DNA from: Aphis gossypii
Lineage: Eukaryota > Arthropoda > Insecta > Hemiptera > Aphididae
Length of the DNA stretch: 64,000 nucleotides
NCBI RefSeq assembly: GCF_020184175.1
Contig: NW_026083040.1
Coordinates: 150,110-214,109, forward strand
Direction: 5' to 3'
Part shown: one piece after another, positions 1 through 10,018 of the stretch
Numbering within the stretch: position 1 is the stretch's first letter
How the letters are laid out: each line of letters starts with the position of its first letter
The notes under the pieces: model-generated
The model's input: the letters and a program-made list of their open reading frames with translations, nothing else
Told to the model about the DNA's origin: nothing
Database searches by the model: none
Translations under genes and position numbers: made by a program

Positions 1-3000
1 ACTGACAAAAACTTAGAGGAAAGTTAATGCAGCCAGTCAACATGTCTATAGGAAATTTGCCATTACCAATGTCAATGAGTTGTTTAGAGAATATGTTTCC
101 AGATTGGTCATTTTGCAACTCGACACGCATATTCTTGCTTAAATGAAGTACTTTGACATGTTTCCACAAACTGGAGGACTTTAGACATGCATTGAGTTCA
201 TCAGCTGGCGTTGATCGTGGAATCACCGGCAATGTTTGACGAAAATCTCCTGCTAATAAAATCATTGCACCACCAAATCGGTTATTATTGCTCCGTAGAT
301 CTTTTAAGGTTCTGTCCAAAGCCTCCAAAGATTTTTTATGTGCCATCGTGCATTCATCCCAAACAATCAATTTACATTGCTGCAAAACCTTTGCCATTGC
401 AGAGTTCTTCGAAACGTTGCAGGTTGGAGTTTCATTGCTATGCATATTTAATGGCAATTTTAGTGCTGAATGGGCTGTTCGACCACCTTCAAGCAAAGTT
501 GCTGCGATTCCCGACGAAGCGAGTGCAAGTGCAATTTTATTTTGTGAGCGAATTGTTGCTAATATTAATGAAATCAAAAAAGTTTTTCCTGTACCACCAG
601 GTGCATCTAAGAAGTAAATCCCTCCAGTTTCATCATTTGTTACTTTCATAAGAGTTTCAAATACATACTTCTGTTGTTCATTTAACAGTGGAAGATTTGT
701 TTGAATTAATTCTTTCAAATCGTTGAGATCATACAGTCTTTCTCGATGCAACTCTTGGTTAAAAGCGTCATGCATTGGACGATTGGGCGCGGTCAGGCCT
801 AATTGAATTAATAGTTTGTTTGACATTATCAAGCACATGTCCTCAATTGAAATCAATGCTTCATTGTAAATTTCTTCACTGATTTGTATATTTGGATTTC
901 CCATTCTATTCTGTATTTGATAAAATATCATCACACATATAATCTTTGTACTTGATCCACAAATCAATTGGGTTGATGGGAAGCATGTAGATATGATTAT
1001 AGAAAACAATGTTCGTATTTGATGAGCGTGTGATGATATTACAGCATCATTGAGAGTTTGATCCCAATGAGCGTCATTTTCAAGCAATTGCAAACGTTGA
1101 CAGGCTTCTCTGTAGGATACACACAATTCACCATCAACAGTTCGTAACTGTTGGAATGATGTTGGGCCACGTACATTGACTAATAGCAGTCGTAAGTAAA
1201 AACATTCATCATTGCTTGGATGTACTGAATAAATCCGGCCAATCGCATCGGTGGAATATACATCTGTATATCCTGGAACTGGTTTTCCTTGTTTCCGTCG
1301 TATAAATCTCCTTGAGGATTGATTCCAGGTATAATATTTTGGCATTTCAGAATATAGCAATGTTTGTGCGAAATCATCGTTTTGGCATGTCTCAAAAAAA
1401 CTGGTTAATGTAGTAGATGGTGGCTGAGCAGCTCTTTGTACTGCGTTCTGTGCTGTAAAATACACTCTTTGTCCATTTTCTAAATGCACAGCTAAGTGAA
1501 CAACAGAAGGGTGTCTCTCATGAATAGGAAAAGAAAATATTCGCCAAACTGCTTCATTACTACTGACATAGCGGCCCATTTGGTATTGGGTAACTTCATC
1601 ATTGGAATTCTCTGCACCAATTCCAATCACAGCCATATCACTCCCTTTGGCTACATATTTGCAAATGTATTTAATAGATTTCACTGAATGGCAAGATTCA
1701 ACGTTGATGTGTGCTTTGAATGTCTTTGATAAAATGGGTGAATATGGAACAATCCAACGATTATCTATTTCAATATCTTGTTGATTTAATTTGACAATTG
1801 TTGATTTTCCATTGTCTGCTGTCGATCTGCGACGATACAATGGATAACCGTCATTACCAGTAATTGTTTCCGATATTAATGTCCGTGGATATCGTTTTGA
1901 ACATTTACCATCCATCATACACGGTGAATTTTGATTAAGAGTTCCACAGGGACCATGTATCATGTTTTTGATAACTACCTCATGCAATCCAGGATCTACT
2001 TGTACATTAGGGATTTCAGCTGATATCACTGCATCAACTTCATTTGGCCTTATATTTTCAACCAACCAAATCAAAATGTGTGCATGTGGCAATCCTCGTT
2101 TTGCCACTCCACAGAATACATCCAGCAGCGTGTCTCACCAAACACATTATGTTTTACGATGAAATCCATTAAAGATTTCAACTTTTGTCTAAAGACTCTG
2201 GCTGTAATATCATGACGATCAATGGGTGATTGCCCAGAGAATAACTCCTGATTGATTTCTATCCATTGCGGATTGCATGTAAATGTGATGAACAAATCTG
2301 CTGTACCATAATGACGAACATACGACATGGCATCTTGAGCATATTCGTGCATATGCCGAGGGCTTCCGATGTATGTTGCTGGAAGAATAGTCATCCGACC
2401 GACATTCTGTGCATTTCCATCAGTATTAATCGCATCTCGAAGGTGAATATACTCTTCAGATCGGAGTTTGGTTTGATTCAACCTGATGAATGTTAATCTT
2501 TCCGTTTCAATTTTAACATACATGTCAACAACATATTTGTGATATAATCGCCGACATTTCAATATGTGATTATCTTCATTTTCCCGAATCATTAGGCGGT
2601 ATGAATAATAGTTCATTGAACTGACTTTTTTGTTGGTTTCAGAACCTGTAAATAGATTTTGTTTTAATAACATTCAAATATAAAATTAAAATACATAATA
2701 TAATGACTGAGATATTATCGCCATAGCTAAACTAATATTTTAGTTACCTGCAATGGGATTTATCATTTTTATTGAGAAATCGTAGCCATCTTCACCTTGC
2801 CAAAATATAATGGGATATTGCAGTGCATCATATGAGCGGTGTGTTTCCTTTATACGTTGTAATTGATCATTCCGACGACGTAAAACAATATCACGGGATT
2901 CCAAGTTTTCTCCAACTACAACGATAGCAACTTCATCAATAGTTGGTGCATTAAAACGTCTTGTATGTTGACCTGCAGGTGTTTTATCAGCTCTGATTAC

Positions 3001-3958
3001 AATTTTGTGATTATCGGATGGCATCAGATCCAGGGCAGTTTTAAACAATATAATCAATTGATTGTGCTGATGAAATAAAGTTTGTAATTGTTCTACAATA
3101 GACCTCTTTACTAAATTGTTATGTGCACAACGCAGATCAATTTCTTGTGGTGAATTGCCCATAAAATAAATTTGCAGGAATTTGTTGTCGCTATCTGACA
3201 CTGGTAACAGTGAACCTGCTCTATGATATATTTGCCCTTGTATCTGTAAATAAAAAAAATATATTATGGTGTGGTATAAATTAATGGATTGTCGGTGATC
3301 AAACTTAAATAATATTTGATCTTAAAAAGTATATATTTAGTTTTAACTAATATCTATCAAATATAAAATATAATAAAAGTGTCACTGAAACTGAAACACC
3401 ATAATATAATATGATGACTAAGTGATATATTTCGTAATGATTAAGAAATTGAAGATTAGTGACACATCTTAACTTTGGTGACAGAAAATTTTGTTCGCTA
3501 AAATAATTATGAGTAACTGCTATAATACATACCTTGAAAGTTGGCATAAAATTTTCCCGAACTACATTTGTTGCCCCAAATGAAGTCATTTGAAAGCAAT
3601 TGTTATATTGTTGGATATTTGTCAAAAAGTGTATAGAATCTGTTCCTATTCCTGAAACCAATGAGTACAATGGTTCTGGTGGTGGATCCAATGGTATCAA
3701 TTTCACTTTACCATTTGCGCAACACAATCCATTGGCTTCGTTTTTGTATTTTAATGCCTTACAGTGTGAGCAAACCGAGTTCATAGAACCAATAACAACA
3801 CATTGGTAGTTACTGTAGTCAATTGACACATCGTAACTAAAAGCAGCTCGATTCAAACTTGCTCGCGCTTCACGCGTTTGTGAATTAGATCGGTAATTAG
3901 CTTGGTTTGTAGCATTTCTGGTTCTTCTACCTAAATTGCTTCGTCTTATAGGAGGCAT
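1..3958 (-). pseudogene. Helitron Rep-helicase, spliced and frameshifted
   Basis: Replication initiator and PIF1-type helicase of the Helitron. The start at 3958 gives an N-terminal zinc-binding-like segment with CSHC and CC motifs. Two introns fit by sequence and phase: 3532-3244 (donor GTATGT, acceptor TTTACAG) and 2747-2646 (donor GTAACT, acceptor TTTACAG). Exon 3 carries the Rep domain. A one-base loss in an A run near 2092-2098 shifts the frame just before the HUH motif (PHAHIL, about 2070-2088). After it come the paired tyrosines of KYICKY (1655-1672), Walker A GGTGKT (581-598) and the Walker B-like DEC (350-358). The frame appears open to the window edge, but residues from about 985 to 912 read out of register between two compensating shifts. 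The copy is probably dead as it stands. Confidence 0.85.
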
Positions 3959-4501
3959 ATCAAATATAAATTATTTTTTCACTAATCACGAACTAAACAA
4001 ACACTAACTAACTAAACACTCTGCACAAAACACGATTGTTGGTTGCCATGGATACGATCAGTATTATATTATAAATATTATAGGAAGGGCTATTTTAAAA
4101 AGAAAAGGGCTATTTTTAGGGTTTTTCCAGCAATAATTCTAATTTTTCTAGCCGTAAAAACCATCCTTGGACTTCAACGAACATTTGCGAACATTTGCGT
4201 TGTTTGTATGTCTATTTGCATGCATTTTTAAAAACATTTTAAATTAATGATTTATTTTATTTAAATGGTTGCCATTGACTACCAAAAATAATTTAGTTGA
4301 CTATTTGCTGGATAGATGGCGCCTCTGTAATTTCATCACCACTCGTCATATTTCTCTAATCCGATAACTTTCTCAAATTTTTCGTCCGTAAGAACCTTCT
4401 CCTGACAATTACGACCCAAACAAAAAAAGAATGAGCGAAATCGGTCCAGGCGTTGTTGAGTTATGCGCTTACCAAATTTTGCGATTCATTTTTATATAAG
4501 A
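1..4501 (-). mobile_element. Helitron, 5' part; 3' end lies outside the window
   Basis: Rolling-circle transposon read on the minus strand. Its 5' terminus is at 4501, where the minus strand begins TCTTATATAAAAATGAATCG, a start typical of insect Helitrons (TC followed by an AT-rich tract). The next base outside the element on that strand is A (complement of T at 4502), as expected for Helitron insertion between A and T. About 540 bp of leader separate the terminus from the Rep-helicase start at 3958. The 3' hairpin and CTRR end would lie left of base 1. There are no terminal inverted repeats, as expected. Confidence 0.85.
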
Positions 4502-4601
4502 TAAAAAATTATGAAATCAGTATTTTATTTTTATAAAAATATATTTTAGTAACATAGATAAAAATAATATTATGATACTATTAATGATGTAGTTTAATTA
4601 C

Positions 4602-5300
4602 AGGCAAAAACAAAAAAATAAAATAATTATAATTGATTTTGAATTCAGCAACTATCATCGTACAGATTTAATACTTATTTCTGCAGCTATATCACAGACT
4701 CACGTAAAATCTGAAATTATTCGTCTACGAGGTCGACCTTTAATAATATCACCTGATGGAAGAATAAGATTAATGAATAATTATTCATATATAAAAACTA
4801 GAGATTTGCTACTAAAAATTTTTGAAAAGAAACCAGATCAGCTTCAAGTTATATTAAACGAATTACATTTAGCTATGAAATCAAAAACGTCGAACCTAAC
4901 TACAAGCTTTTTAAAAAACTATCTTGATTTAATAACCAAAATGCAATTATTTTACTATGGAATGGTAATTCAGATAAAAATATTTTACAAAGATTAGGTT
5001 TTAATACAAATATAATGTTGAATATGACTGCATACGATACTGATAATAATAGAGTATTTTATTTAAAATTATTAATTTTAAAAGTAATGAAATTATATTA
5101 AACCATAAATTAGGTTATATAATTAAAAATGGTAGATTTTTATCGTTGAAGGAAACTTATGATTCAATTTGTAATCAAAACCATGATATAACTTATATAC
5201 ACGACATAGTTAGTGATGTAAAATTAACGAAATGTATTTTCAACTATTTATGTATAAAAAACAATTATCAGTTTATATTAAGTAAAATAATAAAATAATA
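4602..5300 (+). pseudogene. DEDDh 3'-5' exonuclease-like gene, decayed
   Basis: Coding remnant following an acceptor-like TTACAG at 4602. The first block, in one frame to about 4930, contains Exo I-like DFEF (4635-4646) and the text LILISAAIS. A frameshift near 4930 leads to an Exo II-like block, WNGNSD (4958-4975) followed by ILQRLG. A second shift near 5070 leads to HDIVSD (5200-5217), which has the HxxxxD spacing of DEDDh Exo III, then a short hydrophobic tail. The motif order and the terminal H-x4-D argue for an RNase T/epsilon-type exonuclease. The family is inferred from motifs only. A related fragment lies at 50914-51217. Both lie upstream or downstream of integrase sequence, so the gene may be an accessory gene of a mobile element. 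Confidence 0.55.
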
Positions 5301-5350
5301 TAAGTTCTTACAAAATACTAATATTGAAAAATTAACCTCATCCGTTAAAA

Positions 5351-5508
5351 ATAATTACAATCGATTTTGATTTTAACAAATATTAACATGTCGATTTAAT
5401 ACTTAATTTCTACAGCTATATCGCAGACTTACATTAAATCTAAAATTAAACGACATTGAGAACGACCTTTCATAATATCACTTGATGGATGAATAAGATT
5501 AATGAATA
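5351..5508 (+). repeat. Degenerate second copy of the exonuclease 5' block
   Basis: This stretch aligns base for base with 4624-4783, the Exo I region of the decayed exonuclease gene, with many substitutions and small indels (for example both contain TTAATACTTA, ATATCAC and AATAAGATTAATGAATA). The second copy has lost the reading frame. It lies about 730 bp downstream of the first in the same orientation, so a local tandem duplication followed by decay is the simplest reading. Confidence 0.75.
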
Positions 5509-5827
5509 TAATATATATATGTTACCGTCATTGTCGGTAATTCCGGCAATAACGGTAATGCCTAGACAATGTCAGTAATGCCGGTGCATACCAGTCATCG
5601 TAGGCAATCGGTGTATATTTCCGTAATTGACTGGTAAGTTTAGTCAATGTTATATTATTGTCATTTATCGTTATTTTCCAAGGTGGTTATCGATTAGTTA
5701 TCTTGATTTATCGCATTACCTGTTCCCTCTGACAAAATAATCGTACATAATTTTAGTCGTTTAATAGTATCGTACATACTTTCAGTCGTGTTACAGTATC
5801 GTTGTGAAGTGTGTGACCTTATAATAT
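5509..5827 (+). promoter_or_regulatory. Probable leader of the integrase gene with a 29-bp tandem repeat
   Basis: No coding sequence seen. 5521-5610 is rich in direct and inverted copies of GGTAAT/ATTACC. Two 29-bp units lie at 5741-5769 and 5770-5798 (TCGTACATA, then AGTCGT and CAGTA or TAGTA), identical at 24 of 29 positions, followed by a further TCGT. They lie directly upstream of the integrase start at 5828, so a promoter role is possible but unproven. Confidence 0.4.
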
Positions 5828-6393
5828 TTGATAATGGAGTTAGCCAATATGCGTGAAAAATTTAATAAATCAATTGATTTATTATTGCTTAAAAAGCATG
5901 ACAACAAATCATTTTTAAGTGTCGAGGAATATAACAAACGGCAGCAAGAAGTAAAACATTCCAAAACTTCATTGAATACACCAGGTTTAAAGAAAATTCC
6001 TAAGGATTATAAGAATGTTCGTAAGTACGATGTAATAACAATAAGTGGAAAAGAGTATCTTATTAAAAGTGTAAAAGATACTGCATCTAAGGTAATTAAC
6101 TATGTAACTAACGAGGATTTATTTGATATTCTAAATACATGTCATACTTCTATTGGTCATGGTGGTCGAGATAGGATGGTATATGAACTTAAACAAAAAT
6201 ATTGTAATATTACAAAAGAAGCCATTATGACGTATTTGAAACTTTGTATCCACTGCGAGAAAAAATCGTCTAATCCAAAAAGAGGACTAGTTTCCAAACC
6301 TATATTACATAAAGCATTTAATTCACGTGCGATGATCTCATAGACATGCAGTCACAAAGTTTTAATGATTTTCGTTACATTATGAATGTTTGA
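5828..6393 (+). pseudogene. Polinton integrase, frameshifted and truncated
   Basis: Retrovirus-type integrase of the Maverick/Polinton type. The ATG at 5828 opens 171 codons. The HHCC zinc-binding domain is clear near residues 105-145: H-x3-H in HTSIGH, then CIHC. The frame ends at a TAG near 6343, but the coding signal continues one frame over (text DLIDMQS) with the first catalytic aspartate of the DDE core, so a frameshift lies near 6325-6335. Similarity stops by about 6393, where the reverse-oriented DUF8207-like gene begins. The rest of the core and the C-terminal domain are missing. Inactive. Confidence 0.8.
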
Positions 6394-6394
6394 T

Positions 6395-7258
6395 TTATTG
6401 TGTTTGAGGTATTACATCTTTATATAAACCAGAACCTCTCTTAACCTTTGGGGTTGCAGTAAAATTAAACATTTTTTCATTCTTTGGATCTGTAGTCATA
6501 GAACTGTTTGCTGTTGGACGAAATTCAAATGGATCATTTGGTATAGTTGTATTATTATGAATATTACTACGTTTAGTGTTAGATCTAGATAAATGATCGG
6601 TAATTTGTGCTAAACTTAATCGAGGATTTCTTGAGTTATTAATTTTATCTATTTCTTCGTTTAATTGCTTTTCCTCATTTTTCATTCTATCGTATAGAGG
6701 TTTTACAACATTCGTCCATTTATGAAACTTTGAGGTTTTAGGTTTCCCATCTGCTTTTAAATGAGCTCGTGAAGTTTTTAAAATGTCGTAATAAGATTCC
6801 ATATCTTGTAGAGTTGTATTTTTTGGTTCTTTCTCACATAGTAAAGACCATAGTCCTTCAGTCCATGGATGGTATTTATTAAATAACTGTAAGTTACCAT
6901 GACTAAAAGTTACAGAGTAGCCTCCTATTTTATATGAATCACTGGCTTTATCATAATACATACCATATGATTTATCATATCGTTTTGATGTAGGACGTTT
7001 ATTGAAAAAATTTGAAAATGATGAATTTAATTCGTTATCATTATCATCATCACTAACGTCTGAAGTTTCCGGTTTTATTTCATCAGCCGGTTGTGTATTC
7101 TTTTCTGTTGGGTTGCTCAATGGTTCTATTATTGGTTTAAATGCTTCACGAAAATAGTTGTCGGAATCTATGATACCACGTTTCATTTTCATTATTTTTC
7201 GTTTTATATTTTTTTTTGAGGTTATTAAATTTTCCAATAAAACTTTTTCTTTAATCAT
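6395..7258 (-). CDS. DUF8207-like Polinton protein
   Basis: Intact 287-codon frame. The N-terminal 60 residues are basic (MKMKRG). An acidic linker of Asp and Asn follows near residues 65-75. The central block has YGMYYD, YKIGG, FNKYHPWTEGLWSLL and YYDIL, and the C-terminus reads GSGLYKDV. I associate this block and tail with the DUF8207 proteins of insect Mavericks; the role is unknown. The gene lies directly upstream of the ATPase on the same strand, about 100 bp from its end, as expected for a co-oriented Polinton pair. It is one of the few unbroken genes of this element. Confidence 0.7.
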   Translation of the reverse strand: MIKEKVLLENLITSKKNIKRKIMKMKRGIIDSDNYFREAFKPIIEPLSNPTEKNTQPADEIKPETSDVSDDDNDNELNSSFSNFFNKRPTSKRYDKSYGMYYDKASDSYKIGGYSVTFSHGNLQLFNKYHPWTEGLWSLLCEKEPKNTTLQDMESYYDILKTSRAHLKADGKPKTSKFHKWTNVVKPLYDRMKNEEKQLNEEIDKINNSRNPRLSLAQITDHLSRSNTKRSNIHNNTTIPNDPFEFRPTANSSMTTDPKNEKMFNFTATPKVKRGSGLYKDVIPQTQ

Positions 7259-7355
7259 TTCAAATAATAATGTGAATATAACTGTATCGTATGACTATTG
7301 ACAACACAATGTATATCATTTCAGTTATACTTTATATTTATATTTATACTTACAT

Positions 7356-8155
7356 TTATTTTATTTTAATAAAAGTATGAAAACCACATCTATATCTTCC
7401 TTCATTCATTTCCCGAGTTTTATCGATAACCATAAACCTATAATCACTATGATTCCAACATAAATGGGAAATTTTCCGAAATTCAATGAAATCCATATCT
7501 GTAGACGAATGATCATTGAATATATGTCGTAAATTTGTATCGTCTTGTTTTAGTATTATTAAAAAAATTGAGTTATCTCTTACTAACTGTTTTGGTATTT
7601 TAGAATATGTTTGTGCTAAATAAAATACTGAACTAGCACCTGAATGTCTACAAATTGAGAAATATTCTCTGATTACTGACTGCGGACGACATATAACGTC
7701 ATCAAAAATTATAATGGAATTTTTTTTAGTTAAGTTTGGTTTTATAACTTTATCAGCACTTGTAAAAATGAAAAAAATAGCACCTTTTATATCATCTATT
7801 ATTTTTTTTAACAAAACATATTTTTCTTGATTTGAGGTTTTAGAGTATAGATAAATATTTTCAAATCTTAACCCGTTTTCATGGGTAATTAAATTATACA
7901 TTATATTTGTTTTTCCTGAACCACTAGGACCAACTAATATAGCACGTATGGTATCAGGTAATAATGATCCATGTTTTGATTTTTTTTTTCTATCTGAACA
8001 TCAACATTTGTAATATCTAATTTATCTTTCTGCTCAATCAAGTTCATTTTTTCGTATAAATACTCATGCATTTTTACTTTATAATCAGTTATAAATGATA
8101 CGTTCAACTCATAAGTGTAAATCAGGTAAGACTGGTAAAGGATTTGTAAACTCAC
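7356..8155 (-). pseudogene. Polinton packaging ATPase (FtsK/HerA type), frameshifted
   Basis: Putative genome-packaging ATPase. Reading starts at 8155 and runs to a T-rich run on the plus strand at 7979-7988, where the frame shifts. It resumes in another frame with Walker A GPSGSGKT at 7931-7908. From there it is open to 7356, with a Walker B-like IIIFDD near 7698-7715 and a conserved ending with FHTFIK. A slip in the homopolymer is the only lesion I see. Size and layout (about 260 residues, Walker A near residue 70) fit Polinton ATPases. Co-oriented with the DUF8207-like gene. Confidence 0.8.
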
Positions 8156-8169
8156 TTATAAATAGTCAT

Positions 8170-8408
8170 CCGTTTGAAGCTCGTATTTCAAACTATTAGT
8201 ATTGTTGACATGGTGCAAAATTAAAAAAAGTGACTAGATTGTGTTGATAAAGGAATAAACCCGTTGGATACTGCATGTTACGGTCACGATATTTTGCATG
8301 CAACTAGAAAACATTTAGAAGATATACATAAAGTGTTAGAACTTCGGGCTTGGGAAAGATTTAAAGCAAAAGATACACCTAGAAATAGAAAATCGTTGCG
8401 TACACCGT
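8170..8408 (+). pseudogene. Phospholipase A2-like domain of a capsid protein, decayed
   Basis: The frame from about 8246 reads DKGINPLDTACYGHDI, the calcium-dependent PLA2-type core with the catalytic His-Asp pair at 8285-8290, then a helical stretch (HKVLELRAWERFKAK). The upstream part, where the Ca-binding CGPG loop should lie, is degraded: at 8208-8230 the codons contain a TGA and several substitutions, and the frame shifts before 8246. Parvovirus-type PLA2 domains are known from minor capsid proteins of Polinton/adintovirus-like elements, where they are thought to help cross membranes. The frame ends at TAA near 8410. Confidence 0.65.
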
Positions 8409-8418
8409 AATAAACGCA

Positions 8419-8729
8419 ATGAAAGCTAAAAGAAAAATAGGAATGGGTTGTAAACGTAAACGGAAACGTACTACAAAAATAAAAATAAATGGTATAATGT
8501 TAGCGAAGAAAAAAAAACGTTAAAAAAAAAAAATGTTGGTAAAAGGTTGATTTTAACACCAGGTCAGACAGGTGGTGCAATTCCCTTAATACCTATTTTT
8601 GCAGGATTATCAGCACTTGGTAGTTTAATGTCTGGAAGTGCCAGTGTGTATAATGCAATACAAAATTCAAAAAGAAAGAAAGGTAATGGATTATATTTAA
8701 ATAATAATAGATCAAGGAAAAAAAACTGA
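8419..8729 (+). pseudogene. Minor capsid VI/core-like protein, frameshifted
   Basis: An ATG at 8419 opens a very basic 34-residue peptide (runs such as KRKRKR) ending at TAA 8521-8523. After an A-rich run, 8547-8729 encodes a second piece: a hydrophobic glycine-rich helix (IPLIPIFAGLSALGSL) followed by GNGLYL and a basic tail. In intact Polintons a basic stretch, a hydrophobic helix and protease-like cleavage sites occur together in one protein resembling adenoviral protein VI/X. The A-run frameshift at about 8521-8532 splits it here. The end overlaps the protease start by one base. Confidence 0.6.
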
Positions 8730-9100
8730 TGAATACGCTACCTAACAGACCACTAACTTCTAGAGATATTATAAAATACGTTACAAAGTTTAATATCAGT
8801 CATTTCCGCGGAGTATTTTCACGTGATAACTTACCTAAAAAACCTCTCGCAATCGAATGTGGTATATTAAACTTAGACGTATCTTCCGGTAATGGAAGTC
8901 ATTGGGTAGCATTTTATAAAATTAAAGATAAGGTTGAATATTTTGATAGCTTCGGTGATTTACCTCCACCGATTGAACTACAAAACTATTTTAAAGGAAA
9001 CAAAATTAAATATAACTACACAAATTATCAAGATTTTAATTCATTTAATTGTGGACATTTATGTCTTAAATTTTTACAATGCAAGAATCAGTTACTTTAA
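8729..9100 (+). CDS. Adenovirus-type cysteine protease (maturation protease)
   Basis: Complete 123-codon frame. Ulp1/adenain-fold cysteine protease that would process capsid precursors. The catalytic His is in GSHWVAFY (about residue 53). The acidic partner is in the YFDSFGD block (about residues 71-77). The nucleophile Cys is in FNCGHLC (about residue 108). The length is slightly short for Polinton proteases, and the C-terminus after LKFL is brief. The start overlaps the end of the VI-like piece, and the end overlaps the penton start by 22 bp, consistent with a compact late gene block. Confidence 0.85.
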   Translation: MNTLPNRPLTSRDIIKYVTKFNISHFRGVFSRDNLPKKPLAIECGILNLDVSSGNGSHWVAFYKIKDKVEYFDSFGDLPPPIELQNYFKGNKIKYNYTNYQDFNSFNCGHLCLKFLQCKNQLL

Positions 9101-9858
9101 GTTTATCTGGTAATACAACCACATTATCTGTACATTATTGTCCACCAATTGATGTATACGATGACTCGGAAATTGCTTTGTTAAATTTACAAACATATAA
9201 TACATTTGCAAACATAAACGAAACTAATAACAACTTCGATATATATTTAGAAAACCCCGATCGTTTACTAAATAATAATAAATTTCCAATCTGTTCTATC
9301 ACACTGAAAAAGGGGTGTTACGATATTAAGGATATTAAAAATCAAATTTTGACCCAGATAGATGACTTTAATAATGATAACGATTACTTTAGAATAAAAT
9401 CGACAGAGAAAATGACTTTTGATATCGGGATAGATCAAATAGATTTTAGAACAACCATATTCAGTAATGGTATAATACGTTTTAACGTAAAGAACAGTAT
9501 AGGACCTTTATTGGGGTTTGAAAAAAAAAGTTATGAACCACACAATATGCACATTGAGGGTCATCGATCACAGAAAGTGACAAATTTAATCAGTGTTAAC
9601 TCAATAAAAGTAATGTGTAATATAGCTCAAGGTTCATTCAACAACCACATGTCAAGTCATTCAATTTATGAGTTTTCCCCTAGTGAGATCATAGGGTCTA
9701 AGCTGATTCAAACACCAAATAACCTAATATATTACAAATTAAATAAAACAAATATCGATTCAATAACTATACAATTAGTTGATCAAGATCATAATCCGAA
9801 AAACAATTTAGGTGAGAAATTAATAATCAATCTACATATTAAACGTTACGGATCTTAA
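9079..9858 (+). CDS. Penton-like minor capsid protein
   Basis: Complete 259-codon frame. Matches the Polinton minor capsid (single jelly-roll penton) family by its order of blocks: an N-terminal strand-rich region with YDDSEIALLNLQTYN, a central PLLGF motif near residue 150, then ISVNSIKV, CNIAQGSF, SSHSIYEFSP and a conserved C-terminal LHIKRYG. It lies between the protease and the major capsid gene, the usual Polinton place. It overlaps the protease by 22 bp and is followed one base later by the small basic ORF. No break is visible. Confidence 0.85.
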   Translation: MQESVTLSLSGNTTTLSVHYCPPIDVYDDSEIALLNLQTYNTFANINETNNNFDIYLENPDRLLNNNKFPICSITLKKGCYDIKDIKNQILTQIDDFNNDNDYFRIKSTEKMTFDIGIDQIDFRTTIFSNGIIRFNVKNSIGPLLGFEKKSYEPHNMHIEGHRSQKVTNLISVNSIKVMCNIAQGSFNNHMSSHSIYEFSPSEIIGSKLIQTPNNLIYYKLNKTNIDSITIQLVDQDHNPKNNLGEKLIINLHIKRYGS

Positions 9859-9859
9859 T

Positions 9860-10018
9860 ATGGGATTAAAATTTAATATAAGCCCATTACATAAAATAAA
9901 TCTTGTTAGTCAAAAGACTAAAGCGGTACCGGTAACATCGAATAAAGTAAAAAAAATAACAATGAAAAATAAAACAATTTTAAAGGCTTTAGGTTATAAA
10001 TTAAAGCAGAATGCCTGA
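9860..10018 (+). CDS. Small basic protein between penton and major capsid genes
   Basis: 52-residue frame, ATG at 9860 and TGA at 10016-10018. It starts one base after the penton stop and overlaps the major capsid start (10011) by 8 bp. Rich in Lys (KTKAVPVT, KVKKITMKNK), with ILKALGYKLK at the C-terminus. Its placement, conserved-looking tail and overlaps argue that it is real. A short basic peptide here may be a core/packaging protein like adenoviral X, but this is inference from charge and position only. Confidence 0.6.
   Translation: MGLKFNISPLHKINLVSQKTKAVPVTSNKVKKITMKNKTILKALGYKLKQNA

Noticed and set aside
211..651. Plus-strand frames of 109-146 codons at the left end
   Set aside because: Antisense to the Helitron helicase, whose Walker A and B motifs are on the minus strand.
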